Translations under genes and position numbers: made by a program
Notes under the pieces: generated by a model
Database searches by the model: none
Seen by the model: only the letters and a program-made list of their open reading frames with translations
What the model was told of the DNA's origin: nothing
Origin: Verrucomicrobiia bacterium
Lineage (GTDB): Bacteria; Verrucomicrobiota; Verrucomicrobiia; Limisphaerales; UBA1100
Direction: 5' to 3'
Length of the DNA stretch: 55,100 bases
Assembly (NCBI GenBank): GCA_014239365.1
Contig: JAAZZB010000020.1
Location: 1 to 55,100 of the forward strand
Part shown: one piece after another, positions 26,289-34,312 of the stretch
Position numbering within the stretch: the stretch's first letter is position 1
Layout: each line of letters opens with the position of its first letter

Positions 26289-29180
26289 ATGAATTCCCCG
26301 CTGCGAAATGTTTTCACCCTCGCCAAGCGCGAATTCTCCGGTTACTTCGCCACGCCGGTCGCGTATGTGTTCCTCGTCATCTTTTTGCTGATGAGCGGTT
26401 TCTTCACTTTTATGGTGGGGATGGATTTGTTTGACCGCAACCAAGCCTCGCTGGAATCTTTTTTCACGTGGCATCAGTGGCTGTATTTATTCCTCGTCCC
26501 CGCAGTGGCCATGCGACTGTGGTCCGAGGAAAAACGCACCGGCACGCTGGAGCTGCTACTCACATTGCCGGTCACCGCTTGGCAGGCGGTGTTGGCAAAA
26601 TTTCTGGCGTCGTGGGCGTTTCTGATTTTGGCGCTGGCGCTGACGTTTCCAGTTTGGATCACCGTCAACAAACTCGGCTCGCCGGACAACGGCGCAATCT
26701 TGTGCGCTTACATCGGCAGCGCCTTAATGGCCGGCGCGTACTTGGCTATTGGCTGTATGACTTCTGCGCTCACGCGCAATCAAGTGGTCAGTTTTATTTT
26801 GTCGGTGGTCATTTGCCTGTTCACCGTTCTGGCGGGCTTCCCGCCGGTCATCAATTTTATGACCGGCCTGTTTCCGGACAGCCCAGGCGTGGTGGAGTTT
26901 GTGGCCAACCTGAGCGTGATCACGCACTTCGAACATATCCAGCGCGGCGTGCTGGATTTCCGGGACGTGCTTTTCTTTGGGTCGGTAATCGCCTTTGCGT
27001 TGTACGTCACCGGCGTGATTGTTCGCGGTGCGCAGGAATCGCGCACGGCGGGAAATTTTTCGTACTCGCTTGGCTTTGTCGCCGTGGGCACGCTTATCTT
27101 GGTGGGTGCCAATGCCGCCACCTCGCAATTGCGATGGAAGGCGGATCTTACTGAGGGAAACATTTATACCTTATCCGAAGGCACAGAGCGAATCCTGTTG
27201 CGGTTGAGCGATGACCGAGGCAAGGAACCCGACGCCTTCAAACTCGAGGTGCGCCTTTACCAAACCCGTGACAAGCGTGTGCCCAACAACCTCACCCGCT
27301 ACGCGAAACGCGTGGAGGATATGCTCAAGGAATACGTGGGCTTGGCGGGCAAAATGGGGAAGGGGAGCAACGCGGCGTTGGTGCTGCATCGCATTAACGT
27401 GCAGCCGGATTCGCCCGAGGAAGATCAGGCCATCAAAGACAACATCGAAAAATTTCCCATCGGCCCCGAAGAGTTTGCTTATCTTGGTTTGTCGCTCAGT
27501 TATGCCGATCGCACGGAGAAGGTCGATCTACTTGTCTCCGGGCAGGGCGGTCGCTCGATGTCGTTGCGCTCTGAAGTGACGTTGGAATACCAAATCTCCC
27601 GCGCCATCACGCGTCTGTTGAAAACTGAAGACAACCGCGTGGTGATCGGAATAATGGTGCCGCCCGCCGTGCAAGTCATGGGCGGGCTTCCGCACGGCAT
27701 CTCGCCGCAAATGGCAATGCAACGCGGGATGCAGCCTCTGCCACCGTGGGCGCTCATTCGGCTCTTGCGGAGTGAGTACGATGAAGTGCGGACGGTGGAT
27801 TTCGCCACCGGCATTTCGCGCAATGAGCAAAGCGAAGAGAAGTCGCTTGCGGAAAGCGATATTGATATGCTGTTGGTGATTCACCCGCAAAACATCAGCG
27901 AACGCGCCCAGTTCGCCATCGATCAATACGTGCTCAATGGCGGCAAACTGGTTGCCTTTCTCGATCCTTTTTTTGGGTTTTCAGCCGGCCCAATGGGCGG
28001 CTTTGGCGCTTCGGAAAATTCTTCCACGCTAAATAAACTGCTCCCCGCGTGGGGGTTATATTTTGATGACCAACACGTGCTGGCGGATATGGATAGCCCG
28101 TATCGGCGGGATCCGCGTGGGTCCGATGTTTGGCCTACTTGGGTGGAGTTGCCCGGCAAAAGCCACAGCCAATCGGAAATCGTCACGCAGGATTTGGGCA
28201 CTGTCAGCGTGCTGCACGCCGGTGCATTCACCGGTAAAGCGGCGGACAAAGGGCTCGTGCAGGTTGATCTCTTCAGCACCTCCACCAACGCAATGCGACT
28301 CCACACTAAAACCTCCGCCGGCACAGCCACCAACGCCACGGCGGTTCTTTCTGGCCGCAGGCTCAACCCCGGCTTCTCCGCCGCGCAGGGAAAAATTGCG
28401 CGCACCTTCAAGGGCAGCGGCAAGTCCAGCGTGTTGGCTGTGAAGCTCACGGGCGATTTCCAAACTGCTTTCCCGAAAGGCGATCCCGAAGCCATGCCGC
28501 CCGCGGATGCCAATGCCACCGCACCTAAAGACAACGCCCTCAAAGTCGCACGCAAAGACACTTCGCCCGTGGTGGTGCTCGTGGGGGATGTGGATATTTT
28601 AAACAACCAAATTGCCGCCCAAACGAGGCAGGATGCCTTCGGGCAATTTATCGGCTTCCGCAACAGCAACTTTGCCTTCGTGATGAACCTTGCTGATTAT
28701 TTGACCGGCGATGACGATCTCATCCGCGTGCGCAGCCAATCCCAACGCGATCGCCCGCTCGAACTGCTTGACCGTATGATTGAGGAAAAGACACGTGAAA
28801 CCCAAAAGGAATTAGAAAAACTAAACAAGGCAATCACCATTTCTGAGGCTAAGCTGGAGGAGGCCGCGGAGGAACGTGAGTTGAGTCGGCGTAAACTGCT
28901 CGCAACGGCCAGTGTTCAGGGCAGTCAGCTTTTGGTTAGCGAAAAGGAATATCGGCAACTCCAAGCTGCCAGCGAAAAGCTCCAAACCAAAGTGAAAGAT
29001 GCGGAGGAGGCGCGGGACGAAGCGCGTGCTGCGGTACGCAAAAAAACCCGCGAATTACGGGATGAAATCGACGGTCTGAAATTTCGCTTTAAGTGGGCAA
29101 ACATTCTCATTATGCCCACACTGATCACCCTATTCGGCTTGTTCGTGGCTATCGCCCGTCACCGCCGCACAGCCGCCTAA
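26289..29180 (+). CDS. GldF-GldG-like fusion: ABC-2 permease plus ABC-auxiliary domain
   Basis: A 963-aa membrane protein. Residues of about 1-245 are an ABC-2 permease with six hydrophobic segments and the VFTLAKREFSGYFATPVAYV and WSEEKRTGTLELLLTLPV blocks. A further TM leads into a large extracytoplasmic GldG-like domain (LSEGTERILLRLSDDRG, DIDMLLVIHPQNISERAQFA, GGKLVAFLDPFFGFSAG). Residues of about 830-925 form a charged coiled coil, followed by a last TM (LIMPTLITLFGLFVAIA). In Bacteroidota these parts are separate GldF and GldG proteins. Here they are one chain, as in several PVC and proteobacterial genomes. The SD at 26273-26280 and zero-gap junction tie it to the ATPase. Gliding cannot be inferred, since no other gld or spr genes are present. 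Confidence 0.88.
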   Translation: MNSPLRNVFTLAKREFSGYFATPVAYVFLVIFLLMSGFFTFMVGMDLFDRNQASLESFFTWHQWLYLFLVPAVAMRLWSEEKRTGTLELLLTLPVTAWQAVLAKFLASWAFLILALALTFPVWITVNKLGSPDNGAILCAYIGSALMAGAYLAIGCMTSALTRNQVVSFILSVVICLFTVLAGFPPVINFMTGLFPDSPGVVEFVANLSVITHFEHIQRGVLDFRDVLFFGSVIAFALYVTGVIVRGAQESRTAGNFSYSLGFVAVGTLILVGANAATSQLRWKADLTEGNIYTLSEGTERILLRLSDDRGKEPDAFKLEVRLYQTRDKRVPNNLTRYAKRVEDMLKEYVGLAGKMGKGSNAALVLHRINVQPDSPEEDQAIKDNIEKFPIGPEEFAYLGLSLSYADRTEKVDLLVSGQGGRSMSLRSEVTLEYQISRAITRLLKTEDNRVVIGIMVPPAVQVMGGLPHGISPQMAMQRGMQPLPPWALIRLLRSEYDEVRTVDFATGISRNEQSEEKSLAESDIDMLLVIHPQNISERAQFAIDQYVLNGGKLVAFLDPFFGFSAGPMGGFGASENSSTLNKLLPAWGLYFDDQHVLADMDSPYRRDPRGSDVWPTWVELPGKSHSQSEIVTQDLGTVSVLHAGAFTGKAADKGLVQVDLFSTSTNAMRLHTKTSAGTATNATAVLSGRRLNPGFSAAQGKIARTFKGSGKSSVLAVKLTGDFQTAFPKGDPEAMPPADANATAPKDNALKVARKDTSPVVVLVGDVDILNNQIAAQTRQDAFGQFIGFRNSNFAFVMNLADYLTGDDDLIRVRSQSQRDRPLELLDRMIEEKTRETQKELEKLNKAITISEAKLEEAAEERELSRRKLLATASVQGSQLLVSEKEYRQLQAASEKLQTKVKDAEEARDEARAAVRKKTRELRDEIDGLKFRFKWANILIMPTLITLFGLFVAIARHRRTAA

Positions 29181-29182
29181 TA

Positions 29183-30430
29183 ATGAAAACCAAACAACTC
29201 ATCACTTTGGTGGCCCTCTTGGTGGTCACCCTTGCGGGCTACTTATTTTTTAGCCCGAACGATCAGCCCGCCTCATCCGAAACCATCGGCGTGGGCGGTG
29301 AACCTCTGGCCAATCTGGAAATCAGCCGCATCGCCGCCCTTGCCATCACCACCGGCGTAGGCGACAAAATCACCATGTTGCGTATTGAAAAAATTTCTGG
29401 CAAATGGGCCGTGACCCAGCGCGGCGGGTATCCGGCGGACACTGATCGCATTGAGGGTTTGGTGAAAAATCTGATGGCGATGAAAATTCTTCGGCGCGTT
29501 CCCGCAGGCAAAAGCCAATTGGGACGTCTGCACCTCACCGCACCGGGTACCGGCAAAACTGCGGCCACCCAAATCGAATTTTTTGCTGCGGATGGCAAGT
29601 CCATCAAAGTCATTCATCTCGGCAAAGAACTCAACGCGCCCGGCGGGGAAGGGAACACCTCAGCCTTCGGTGGCGGCAATTATCCGGATCGCCGTTTTGT
29701 GATGCTCGATGCCAAACCCGCCAGCGCAGCGGTGGTCGACCAAACCTTCAGCAACGCAAACGCGGCCCCGGCGGATTGGATCAACCGCACGGATTTTTTT
29801 GATGTGAAAGATGTGCTCACGCTCGCGGTGGATTACGCCGGAACCGAGGCCACCAATTCGTGGAAGCTCGCCCGCGAGAACACCGCCACCAATTGGACTC
29901 TCGCCGCAACGCGCGAAGGCGAGGCGTTGGACCAAAACAAACTCAGCGCTTTTGCTCAGCCACTTCAATCGCCCACCTTCAAGGATGTGCTCATCGGCGA
30001 CGCCGCCCACCTTAGCACCAACGCCACTCGCATCACCCTCAGCACCGAAGATCATTTCATCTACACCCTCGCCCTCGGCGCGCCCAGCGCTGAAGGAGAC
30101 TTCCCAATGCAACTCACCGTCAAAGCCAATCTGCCCGAGAAACGCGTGCCTGCCAAAGATGAAAAACCGGAGGACGCCGCCAGCCTTGACCTTAAATGGC
30201 AAAACCAGCAGCAACAACTCAAAATCCGCCTGGCACTTCACCAGTCATTCTCCGGCGAACACTGGACGTATCTCATCCCGGGCTACACCGTTTCCGCCTT
30301 CCTAAAAAAACGCGGCGAACTAATGGGCGAAAAACCAGTTCTCCCGCCCTTAGGCCCAATTGGCCCAATTGGCCCTATCGCGCCCGGGCCCATCGTGCCG
30401 CCCAGCCCGCCCAAACAGCCCAACCAATAG
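29183..30430 (+). CDS. DUF4340 domain membrane protein
   Basis: A 415-aa protein with one N-terminal TM (LITLVALLVVTLAGYLFFS) and a large extracytoplasmic region of the DUF4340 type (GGYPADTDRIEGLVKNLMAM, HLGKELNAPGGEGN, DWINRTDFFDVKDVLTLAVD). DUF4340 genes commonly follow GldG-type genes, and this one starts 2 bp after the fusion gene, so it is probably a subunit of the same ABC complex. The C-terminus is odd: a Gly/Pro/Ile repeat (GPIGPIGPIAPGPIVPPSPP) encoded by near-identical nonamers around 30352-30390. I start at the ATG at 29183; an upstream ATG in the same frame is inside the previous gene. Confidence 0.85.
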   Translation: MKTKQLITLVALLVVTLAGYLFFSPNDQPASSETIGVGGEPLANLEISRIAALAITTGVGDKITMLRIEKISGKWAVTQRGGYPADTDRIEGLVKNLMAMKILRRVPAGKSQLGRLHLTAPGTGKTAATQIEFFAADGKSIKVIHLGKELNAPGGEGNTSAFGGGNYPDRRFVMLDAKPASAAVVDQTFSNANAAPADWINRTDFFDVKDVLTLAVDYAGTEATNSWKLARENTATNWTLAATREGEALDQNKLSAFAQPLQSPTFKDVLIGDAAHLSTNATRITLSTEDHFIYTLALGAPSAEGDFPMQLTVKANLPEKRVPAKDEKPEDAASLDLKWQNQQQQLKIRLALHQSFSGEHWTYLIPGYTVSAFLKKRGELMGEKPVLPPLGPIGPIGPIAPGPIVPPSPPKQPNQ

Positions 30431-30452
30431 CCGCTTTTTCCTGATGCTCGCA

Positions 30453-30481
30453 TTGACAGACGGGCGTTTTGATGGTTTATT
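30453..30481 (+). promoter_or_regulatory. Candidate sigma-70 promoter for the coiled-coil/lipoprotein set
   Basis: A perfect TTGACA (30453-30458), a 17-bp spacer and TTTATT (30476-30481, four of six matches) lie just upstream of the gene at 30503. A GGAGG Shine-Dalgarno sits between this promoter and the ATG. This suggests the next three genes can be expressed apart from the ABC module. Confidence 0.6.
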
Positions 30482-30502
30482 TGTGAAGCGGAGGAACGCA
30501 TT

Positions 30503-31249
30503 ATGGCAAACATCACAAAAATCATTCTAGGCTTAAACATCCTCGCCGGCGGCGCGGGCATCTTCTTTGGCGTTACCAAATCCGGCCAAGCATCCGAGCT
30601 TGTCGACAAAGCCAAAACTGCCGAAACAAAAGCCACAGCCGCCCAAGGGAAAGTGACTAAACTTGAATCAGAAAAACAAACTCTGGCCGCCAGCCTATCC
30701 ACCAAAAACCAAGAGGCAACCCAACTCCAAGCTGGTTTGGATGCAGCCACGCAAAACGCAACAGCCAACACTGGCCAATTAACGACCTTGCAAACGGAAA
30801 ATTCCACCTTGAAAACCGCCAACCAAGTGCTGACCACTGAACGCGACAACCTGCAGACTAAAGCCAATGAGGCCACTCTCGCTCAGAATAATCTTCGCGA
30901 CGCAAACACCCAAATCCAAGCGCTCAAAACTGAACTGGATCAACTCAAAGCCCCAAAGAAACCCAAAGGCCCCAAAAAGCCGCCGGTTGGAAGCGACGGC
31001 AAGGTGGGTATAATTGCAAACGTGGACCCAAGAACGGGTTCCATAATTCTAAACCGCGGATCTGCTCATGGCTTTAAGGTGGGGGATCAGTTTAATGTGT
31101 TTCGGAATAACACGCTGATTGGCCGAATCAAAGTGACCCGCCTTAGCCCCAACAACACAAGCCTCTCCATCGCTCAGCGGGAGGAGGGGCTCGGAGTGCC
31201 CGCCGGCGCACAGTTTCAGGTAAACGATGACCTGATCAAATTTAATTAA
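30503..31249 (+). CDS. Membrane-anchored coiled-coil protein with C-terminal beta domain (FlgT-C-like)
   Basis: A 248-aa protein. It has one N-terminal hydrophobic helix (IILGLNILAGGAGIFFGV), then about 120 residues of Ala/Thr/Gln-rich coiled coil. A basic KAPKKPKGPKKPP hinge leads to a compact C-terminal beta domain (VGIIANVDPRTGSIILNRG, GFKVGDQFNVFRNN, RIKVTRLSP) resembling the FlgT C-terminal or SH3-like folds. The topology suggests a periplasmic stalk carrying a small binding domain. A good promoter and GGAGG site precede it, and the next gene starts 1 bp after the stop. No function is established. Confidence 0.75.
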   Translation: MANITKIILGLNILAGGAGIFFGVTKSGQASELVDKAKTAETKATAAQGKVTKLESEKQTLAASLSTKNQEATQLQAGLDAATQNATANTGQLTTLQTENSTLKTANQVLTTERDNLQTKANEATLAQNNLRDANTQIQALKTELDQLKAPKKPKGPKKPPVGSDGKVGIIANVDPRTGSIILNRGSAHGFKVGDQFNVFRNNTLIGRIKVTRLSPNNTSLSIAQREEGLGVPAGAQFQVNDDLIKFN

Positions 31250-31250
31250 A

Positions 31251-31946
31251 ATGAAACGAACCGCCACCCTCGCCTTAATCGTTTTGCTGCTCGCCTCCGT
31301 CGGCGCCAGTGTCTATTTGTTCCTCGATCAGAAGGCGAACAAGAAGTTGATCGCTGACAAGGATGACATCATTGCCTCAAAGGACGAACTTATTTCCGGC
31401 CTCACTAAAAAACAAAAAGAAGCCGACAGCGGGCTTGCCGCCGCAAAAAAATCCCTAACGGATAATGAGTCCGCCGCGGCCCGCCTGAAATCTGAAAACG
31501 AACTTTTGCAGGTGAAAATCACAGCCGCAGAATCCAGGCTCGCCACTCAAACGGATGGCGCCAATGAAGCCACTGTTAAGCTCCAGGAAGAATTGGATGC
31601 GCTCAAGCAGGAGGCCGTTGGTAAGGCAACTGCGATGGCCACATTGGAGGCGGAAAACACTTCGCTTGAAAGGCAGGTGGCTGATCACTTAAAGGAAATT
31701 CAGGGACACACCGCCGCATTGAATAAAGCCGAATCCACTCTAAAGCCGTTTGAAGAAATCGGGAAGACGCCTGACGAAATTAAAAAAGGGCTAATGAAGC
31801 GGCCCGTCACCTTAACCCGACCACTGCCCCCGCGCCCCGCCACTCAAGCAGGGAAAATCACCAAGCCTATCCGCACGCCGAACCCCATTCCCGTTCCGGA
31901 ACCCGCTCCATCCACGCCGGAACCCACACCCGTCTCCCCGAAATAA
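31251..31946 (+). CDS. Membrane-anchored coiled-coil protein with Pro-rich tail
   Basis: A 231-aa protein with an N-terminal TM (TATLALIVLLLASVGASVYLF). About 130 residues of heptad-like coiled coil follow (SGLTKKQKEADSGLAAAKKS, EELDALKQEAVGKATAMATL), then a roughly 60-residue tail rich in Pro, Thr and Lys (LPPRPATQAGKITKP, PVPEPAPSTPEPTPVSPK). The tail could cross or bind peptidoglycan, as Pro-rich envelope linkers do, but this is inference. It shares architecture with the preceding gene and was probably made by duplication or co-selection of the coil. It is separated by one base from its upstream neighbour and two from the small lipoprotein gene. Confidence 0.7.
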   Translation: MKRTATLALIVLLLASVGASVYLFLDQKANKKLIADKDDIIASKDELISGLTKKQKEADSGLAAAKKSLTDNESAAARLKSENELLQVKITAAESRLATQTDGANEATVKLQEELDALKQEAVGKATAMATLEAENTSLERQVADHLKEIQGHTAALNKAESTLKPFEEIGKTPDEIKKGLMKRPVTLTRPLPPRPATQAGKITKPIRTPNPIPVPEPAPSTPEPTPVSPK

Positions 31947-31948
31947 CT

Positions 31949-32122
31949 ATGAAGAAAACTCTCTCAACGTTTATTGCTGTTTGCCTGTTGCTGGCCGCCG
32001 GATTATCTCTGCTCACCACATCCGGCTGTGGCACTCCCGCCTATTCCACCAATGATTCCGATCGCCCCTGGAACGAGACGCGAGGATTCCAGCATCAAGG
32101 CGGCTCCCGCCTCGACCGCTAA
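31949..32122 (+). CDS. Small lipoprotein (57 aa)
   Basis: The ATG at 31949 opens a 57-codon frame: signal peptide (KKTLSTFIAVCLLLAAGL), lipobox-like TTSGC, then a short polar mature part beginning GTPAYSTNDSDRPWNETRG. A mature lipoprotein of about 26 residues is unusually small. I do not recognise the family for certain, though the sequence looks conserved-type rather than random. It is the last of a three-gene set with the two coiled-coil proteins and could be their outer-membrane anchor. Its TAA overlaps by 4 bp the stop of the convergent cyclo-ligase gene. A longer frame at 31974-32201 on the same strand is a shadow. Confidence 0.75.
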   Translation: MKKTLSTFIAVCLLLAAGLSLLTTSGCGTPAYSTNDSDRPWNETRGFQHQGGSRLDR

Positions 32123-32670
32123 CCGGCACACACCCAACGCGATGGCGTGGCCACGCTGTCCAGTTGCGCGTCGTGTTCTTCGCGCGGCACGGTTTCGATG
32201 AGTTGATGGTCGTAGCCAACGCCGATTTTTTGCCCTGCTAACTCTGTTAACCAGCGGTCATAAAATCCCCGTCCACGCCCCAGCCGATGGCAGTCCATCC
32301 CAAAAGCGAGTCCCGGCACAATCACCAGATTAACTTCGTTCGGAGGGATTTCCAGCGACTCCGCGGGAGGCTCCAGAATCCCAAACTTCCCCGGCATCAA
32401 TGTTTCCCGCGATTCCACCCAGGCCGCCGCATAAACGCGATCGGCCTGATAGCGTGGAAAACAAAATCGCTTATTGCCGGTCATCAAAGGCAGCACATCC
32501 AATTCATCCGGCAACGGCGCATAAAGCAACACCGTGCCCGCCGCTTGCCATTCATCACAGGCGCGCAACCGCTCGCAAACCGCCGCCGAGGCCGCTGTGC
32601 GTTCTTCCGGGCGAATACGGAAGGCGCTCATCTCCGCACGCACGGCGGACTTTTCATCTTTAATTCCCAT
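32119..32670 (-). CDS. fthC: 5-formyltetrahydrofolate cyclo-ligase
   Basis: ATP-dependent conversion of 5-formyl-THF to 5,10-methenyl-THF, a folate repair and salvage step. The 183-aa product has the N-terminal basic helix (KDEKSAVRAEMSAFRIRPEE) and the strand VNLVIVPGLAFGMDCHRLG. The family signature RLGRGRGFYDRWL follows, where canonical members read RLGxGxGYYDR. I start at the ATG at 32670, inside the last 11 bp of rarA; longer frames run through rarA. The pairing with rarA is probably only an operon convenience. The 3' end overlaps the convergent lipoprotein gene. Confidence 0.9.
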   Translation of the reverse strand: MGIKDEKSAVRAEMSAFRIRPEERTAASAAVCERLRACDEWQAAGTVLLYAPLPDELDVLPLMTGNKRFCFPRYQADRVYAAAWVESRETLMPGKFGILEPPAESLEIPPNEVNLVIVPGLAFGMDCHRLGRGRGFYDRWLTELAGQKIGVGYDHQLIETVPREEHDAQLDSVATPSRWVCAG

Positions 32671-34033
32671 CAGATTTCTTGGCTTCCTCCTGCAGCGATC
32701 GCCAGTGCAGCACTCGGGCTTTGATTTTTTGTTCAACGCCTTCTTCCGTGGGTTCGTAAAAAACTTTATCCACGCCCAGGTAATCCTGCGCCACAAAATG
32801 GCCATCGTAATTGTGTGCGTATTTGTAATCTTCACCGTGCCCAAGTTGTTCGGCCCCCTTGTAATGCGAATCGCGCAGGTGTTTTGGGACTGGAACGGTG
32901 CGGCCGTTTTTCACTTCCTCCAGCGCGGCATCGATGGCGACGTATGAACTATTACTCTTGTGCGCGGTGGCGAGATAAACCGTGGCTTCCGCCAGCGGGA
33001 TACGCGCCTCGGGCCAACCGACAAATTCCGAGGCCGCGTGCGCTGAAGTGGCGAGCACCAACGCCATCGGATCCGCAAGGCCAATGTCCTCGGCGGCGCT
33101 GATCATCAATCGCCGTGAAATAAATCGCGGATCTTCACCGGCATGAATCATCTTCGCCAGCCAATACAGCGCCGCATCGGGATCGCTCCCGCGGATGCTT
33201 TTGATGAAAGCCGAGATGGTGTCGTAATGCTGATCGCCATCGGCGTCATACACCACGGCTTTCTTTTGGATGCATTCCTCCGCCACAGCGAGCGTAAGAT
33301 GAATCGCGCCGTCTTTGCCCGGCGGCGTGGTGAGCGCGGCGATCTCCAGCGAGTTAAGCGCCTTGCGCGCGTCGCCATCGGAAATGATGGAGAGATGATC
33401 GAGCGCTCCTTCATCGACTTGAATTTTGATGTGGCCCACGCCGCGTTCTTTGTCAGCCAAAGCACGGTCGAGTAGCGTGCGGATGTCAGTTTGGTTGAGC
33501 GGTTGCAGCTCAAAAATTTGCGAGCGCGACACGAGCGGGGAGTTGACGAAGAAAAATGGATTGTGCGTTGTCGCGCCAATCAATTTCACCGTGCCGCCTT
33601 CCACATCGGGGAGCAGCACGTCTTGCTGTGCTTTGTTGAAGCGATGAATTTCATCAATGAACAGCACCGTGGCGCGTCCTGTGTTTTCCAGCCGATTGGC
33701 CGCGCCGGAAAGCACTCGGCGCATTTCCGCGACATTGCTCTCCACGCCGCTGAGCCTTTCGAATTTGCTTTCGGTGCGGTTGGCAATGATTTGCGCGAGG
33801 GTGGTTTTGCCGGTGCCGGGTGGGCCGTAAAAAATCAGCGATTGGATCCGATCCGCCTCAATGGCGCGGCGCAAGAGCATGCCGGGTTTGATGATGTGTT
33901 GTTGCCCGGCGTATTCATCGAGCGTTCGCGGGCGCATCCGAGCGGCAAGGGGGGCCTGTCGGTTGCCCGCTGCGCGATCGGCCTTTGGCCCATCGTGCTC
34001 CACCGGTGTGTTAAATAAATCCTGTTCCGCCAC
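32660..34033 (-). CDS. rarA: Replication-associated recombination protein A (AAA ATPase)
   Basis: RarA/MgsA (WRNIP1 family) acts at stalled replication forks. The 457-aa product begins with AARMRPRTLDEYAGQQHI. It has Walker A GPPGTGKTTLAQ, Walker B VLFIDEIHRFNKAQQD, sensor 1 VKLIGATTHNPFF and the C-terminal tetramerisation region with EDPRFISRRLMISAAEDIG and PEARIPLAEATVYLA. RuvB and DnaX relatives are excluded by these last blocks. It leads a two-gene minus-strand unit with the cyclo-ligase and is divergent from the sulfatase gene across a 279-bp gap. Confidence 0.95.
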   Translation of the reverse strand: MAEQDLFNTPVEHDGPKADRAAGNRQAPLAARMRPRTLDEYAGQQHIIKPGMLLRRAIEADRIQSLIFYGPPGTGKTTLAQIIANRTESKFERLSGVESNVAEMRRVLSGAANRLENTGRATVLFIDEIHRFNKAQQDVLLPDVEGGTVKLIGATTHNPFFFVNSPLVSRSQIFELQPLNQTDIRTLLDRALADKERGVGHIKIQVDEGALDHLSIISDGDARKALNSLEIAALTTPPGKDGAIHLTLAVAEECIQKKAVVYDADGDQHYDTISAFIKSIRGSDPDAALYWLAKMIHAGEDPRFISRRLMISAAEDIGLADPMALVLATSAHAASEFVGWPEARIPLAEATVYLATAHKSNSSYVAIDAALEEVKNGRTVPVPKHLRDSHYKGAEQLGHGEDYKYAHNYDGHFVAQDYLGVDKVFYEPTEEGVEQKIKARVLHWRSLQEEAKKSDGN

Positions 34034-34312
34034 GAGCGAATGGTGACACAGCCCAAAAAAATACCCAACCCAAACCGCGCAAACTGGCCCAAAGGAACGA
34101 TGATTCCTAGGTGGGACCCAATCGATGCCTTAAGACTTCCAGTCAAGGCCTGACGGCCAGCATCGAAGGCAAGGCCCCATTTTATTTTGATTACCTTCCG
34201 GGGCGATAAACGTTGCGCGGCCCGGGTGGGCTGAGCTCAACCTAACCCAGATGGATGATTTCCTCAAGTTACTTTGCTTGCTCCGCCTCAAAACTTGTTG
34301 CAACCTCTGGGC
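34034..34312. other. Divergent intergenic region rarA / sulfatase
   Basis: No convincing gene. It should contain promoters for both neighbours but none stands out. Small inverted repeats are present, such as GGAA-cgatga-TTCC and GGCCTGACGGCC, without T-tracts. Confidence 0.4.

Noticed and set aside
25551-30430. A gliding motility or type IX secretion locus
   Set aside because: Only the GldA/F/G-like ABC parts are present; no gldB-N, sprA or por genes occur, and GldFG-like transporters are common in non-gliding bacteria.
31974-32201. 75-codon plus-strand frame over the small lipoprotein
   Set aside because: The overlapping 57-codon frame at 31949 has a signal peptide and lipobox; this one has neither and runs into fthC.
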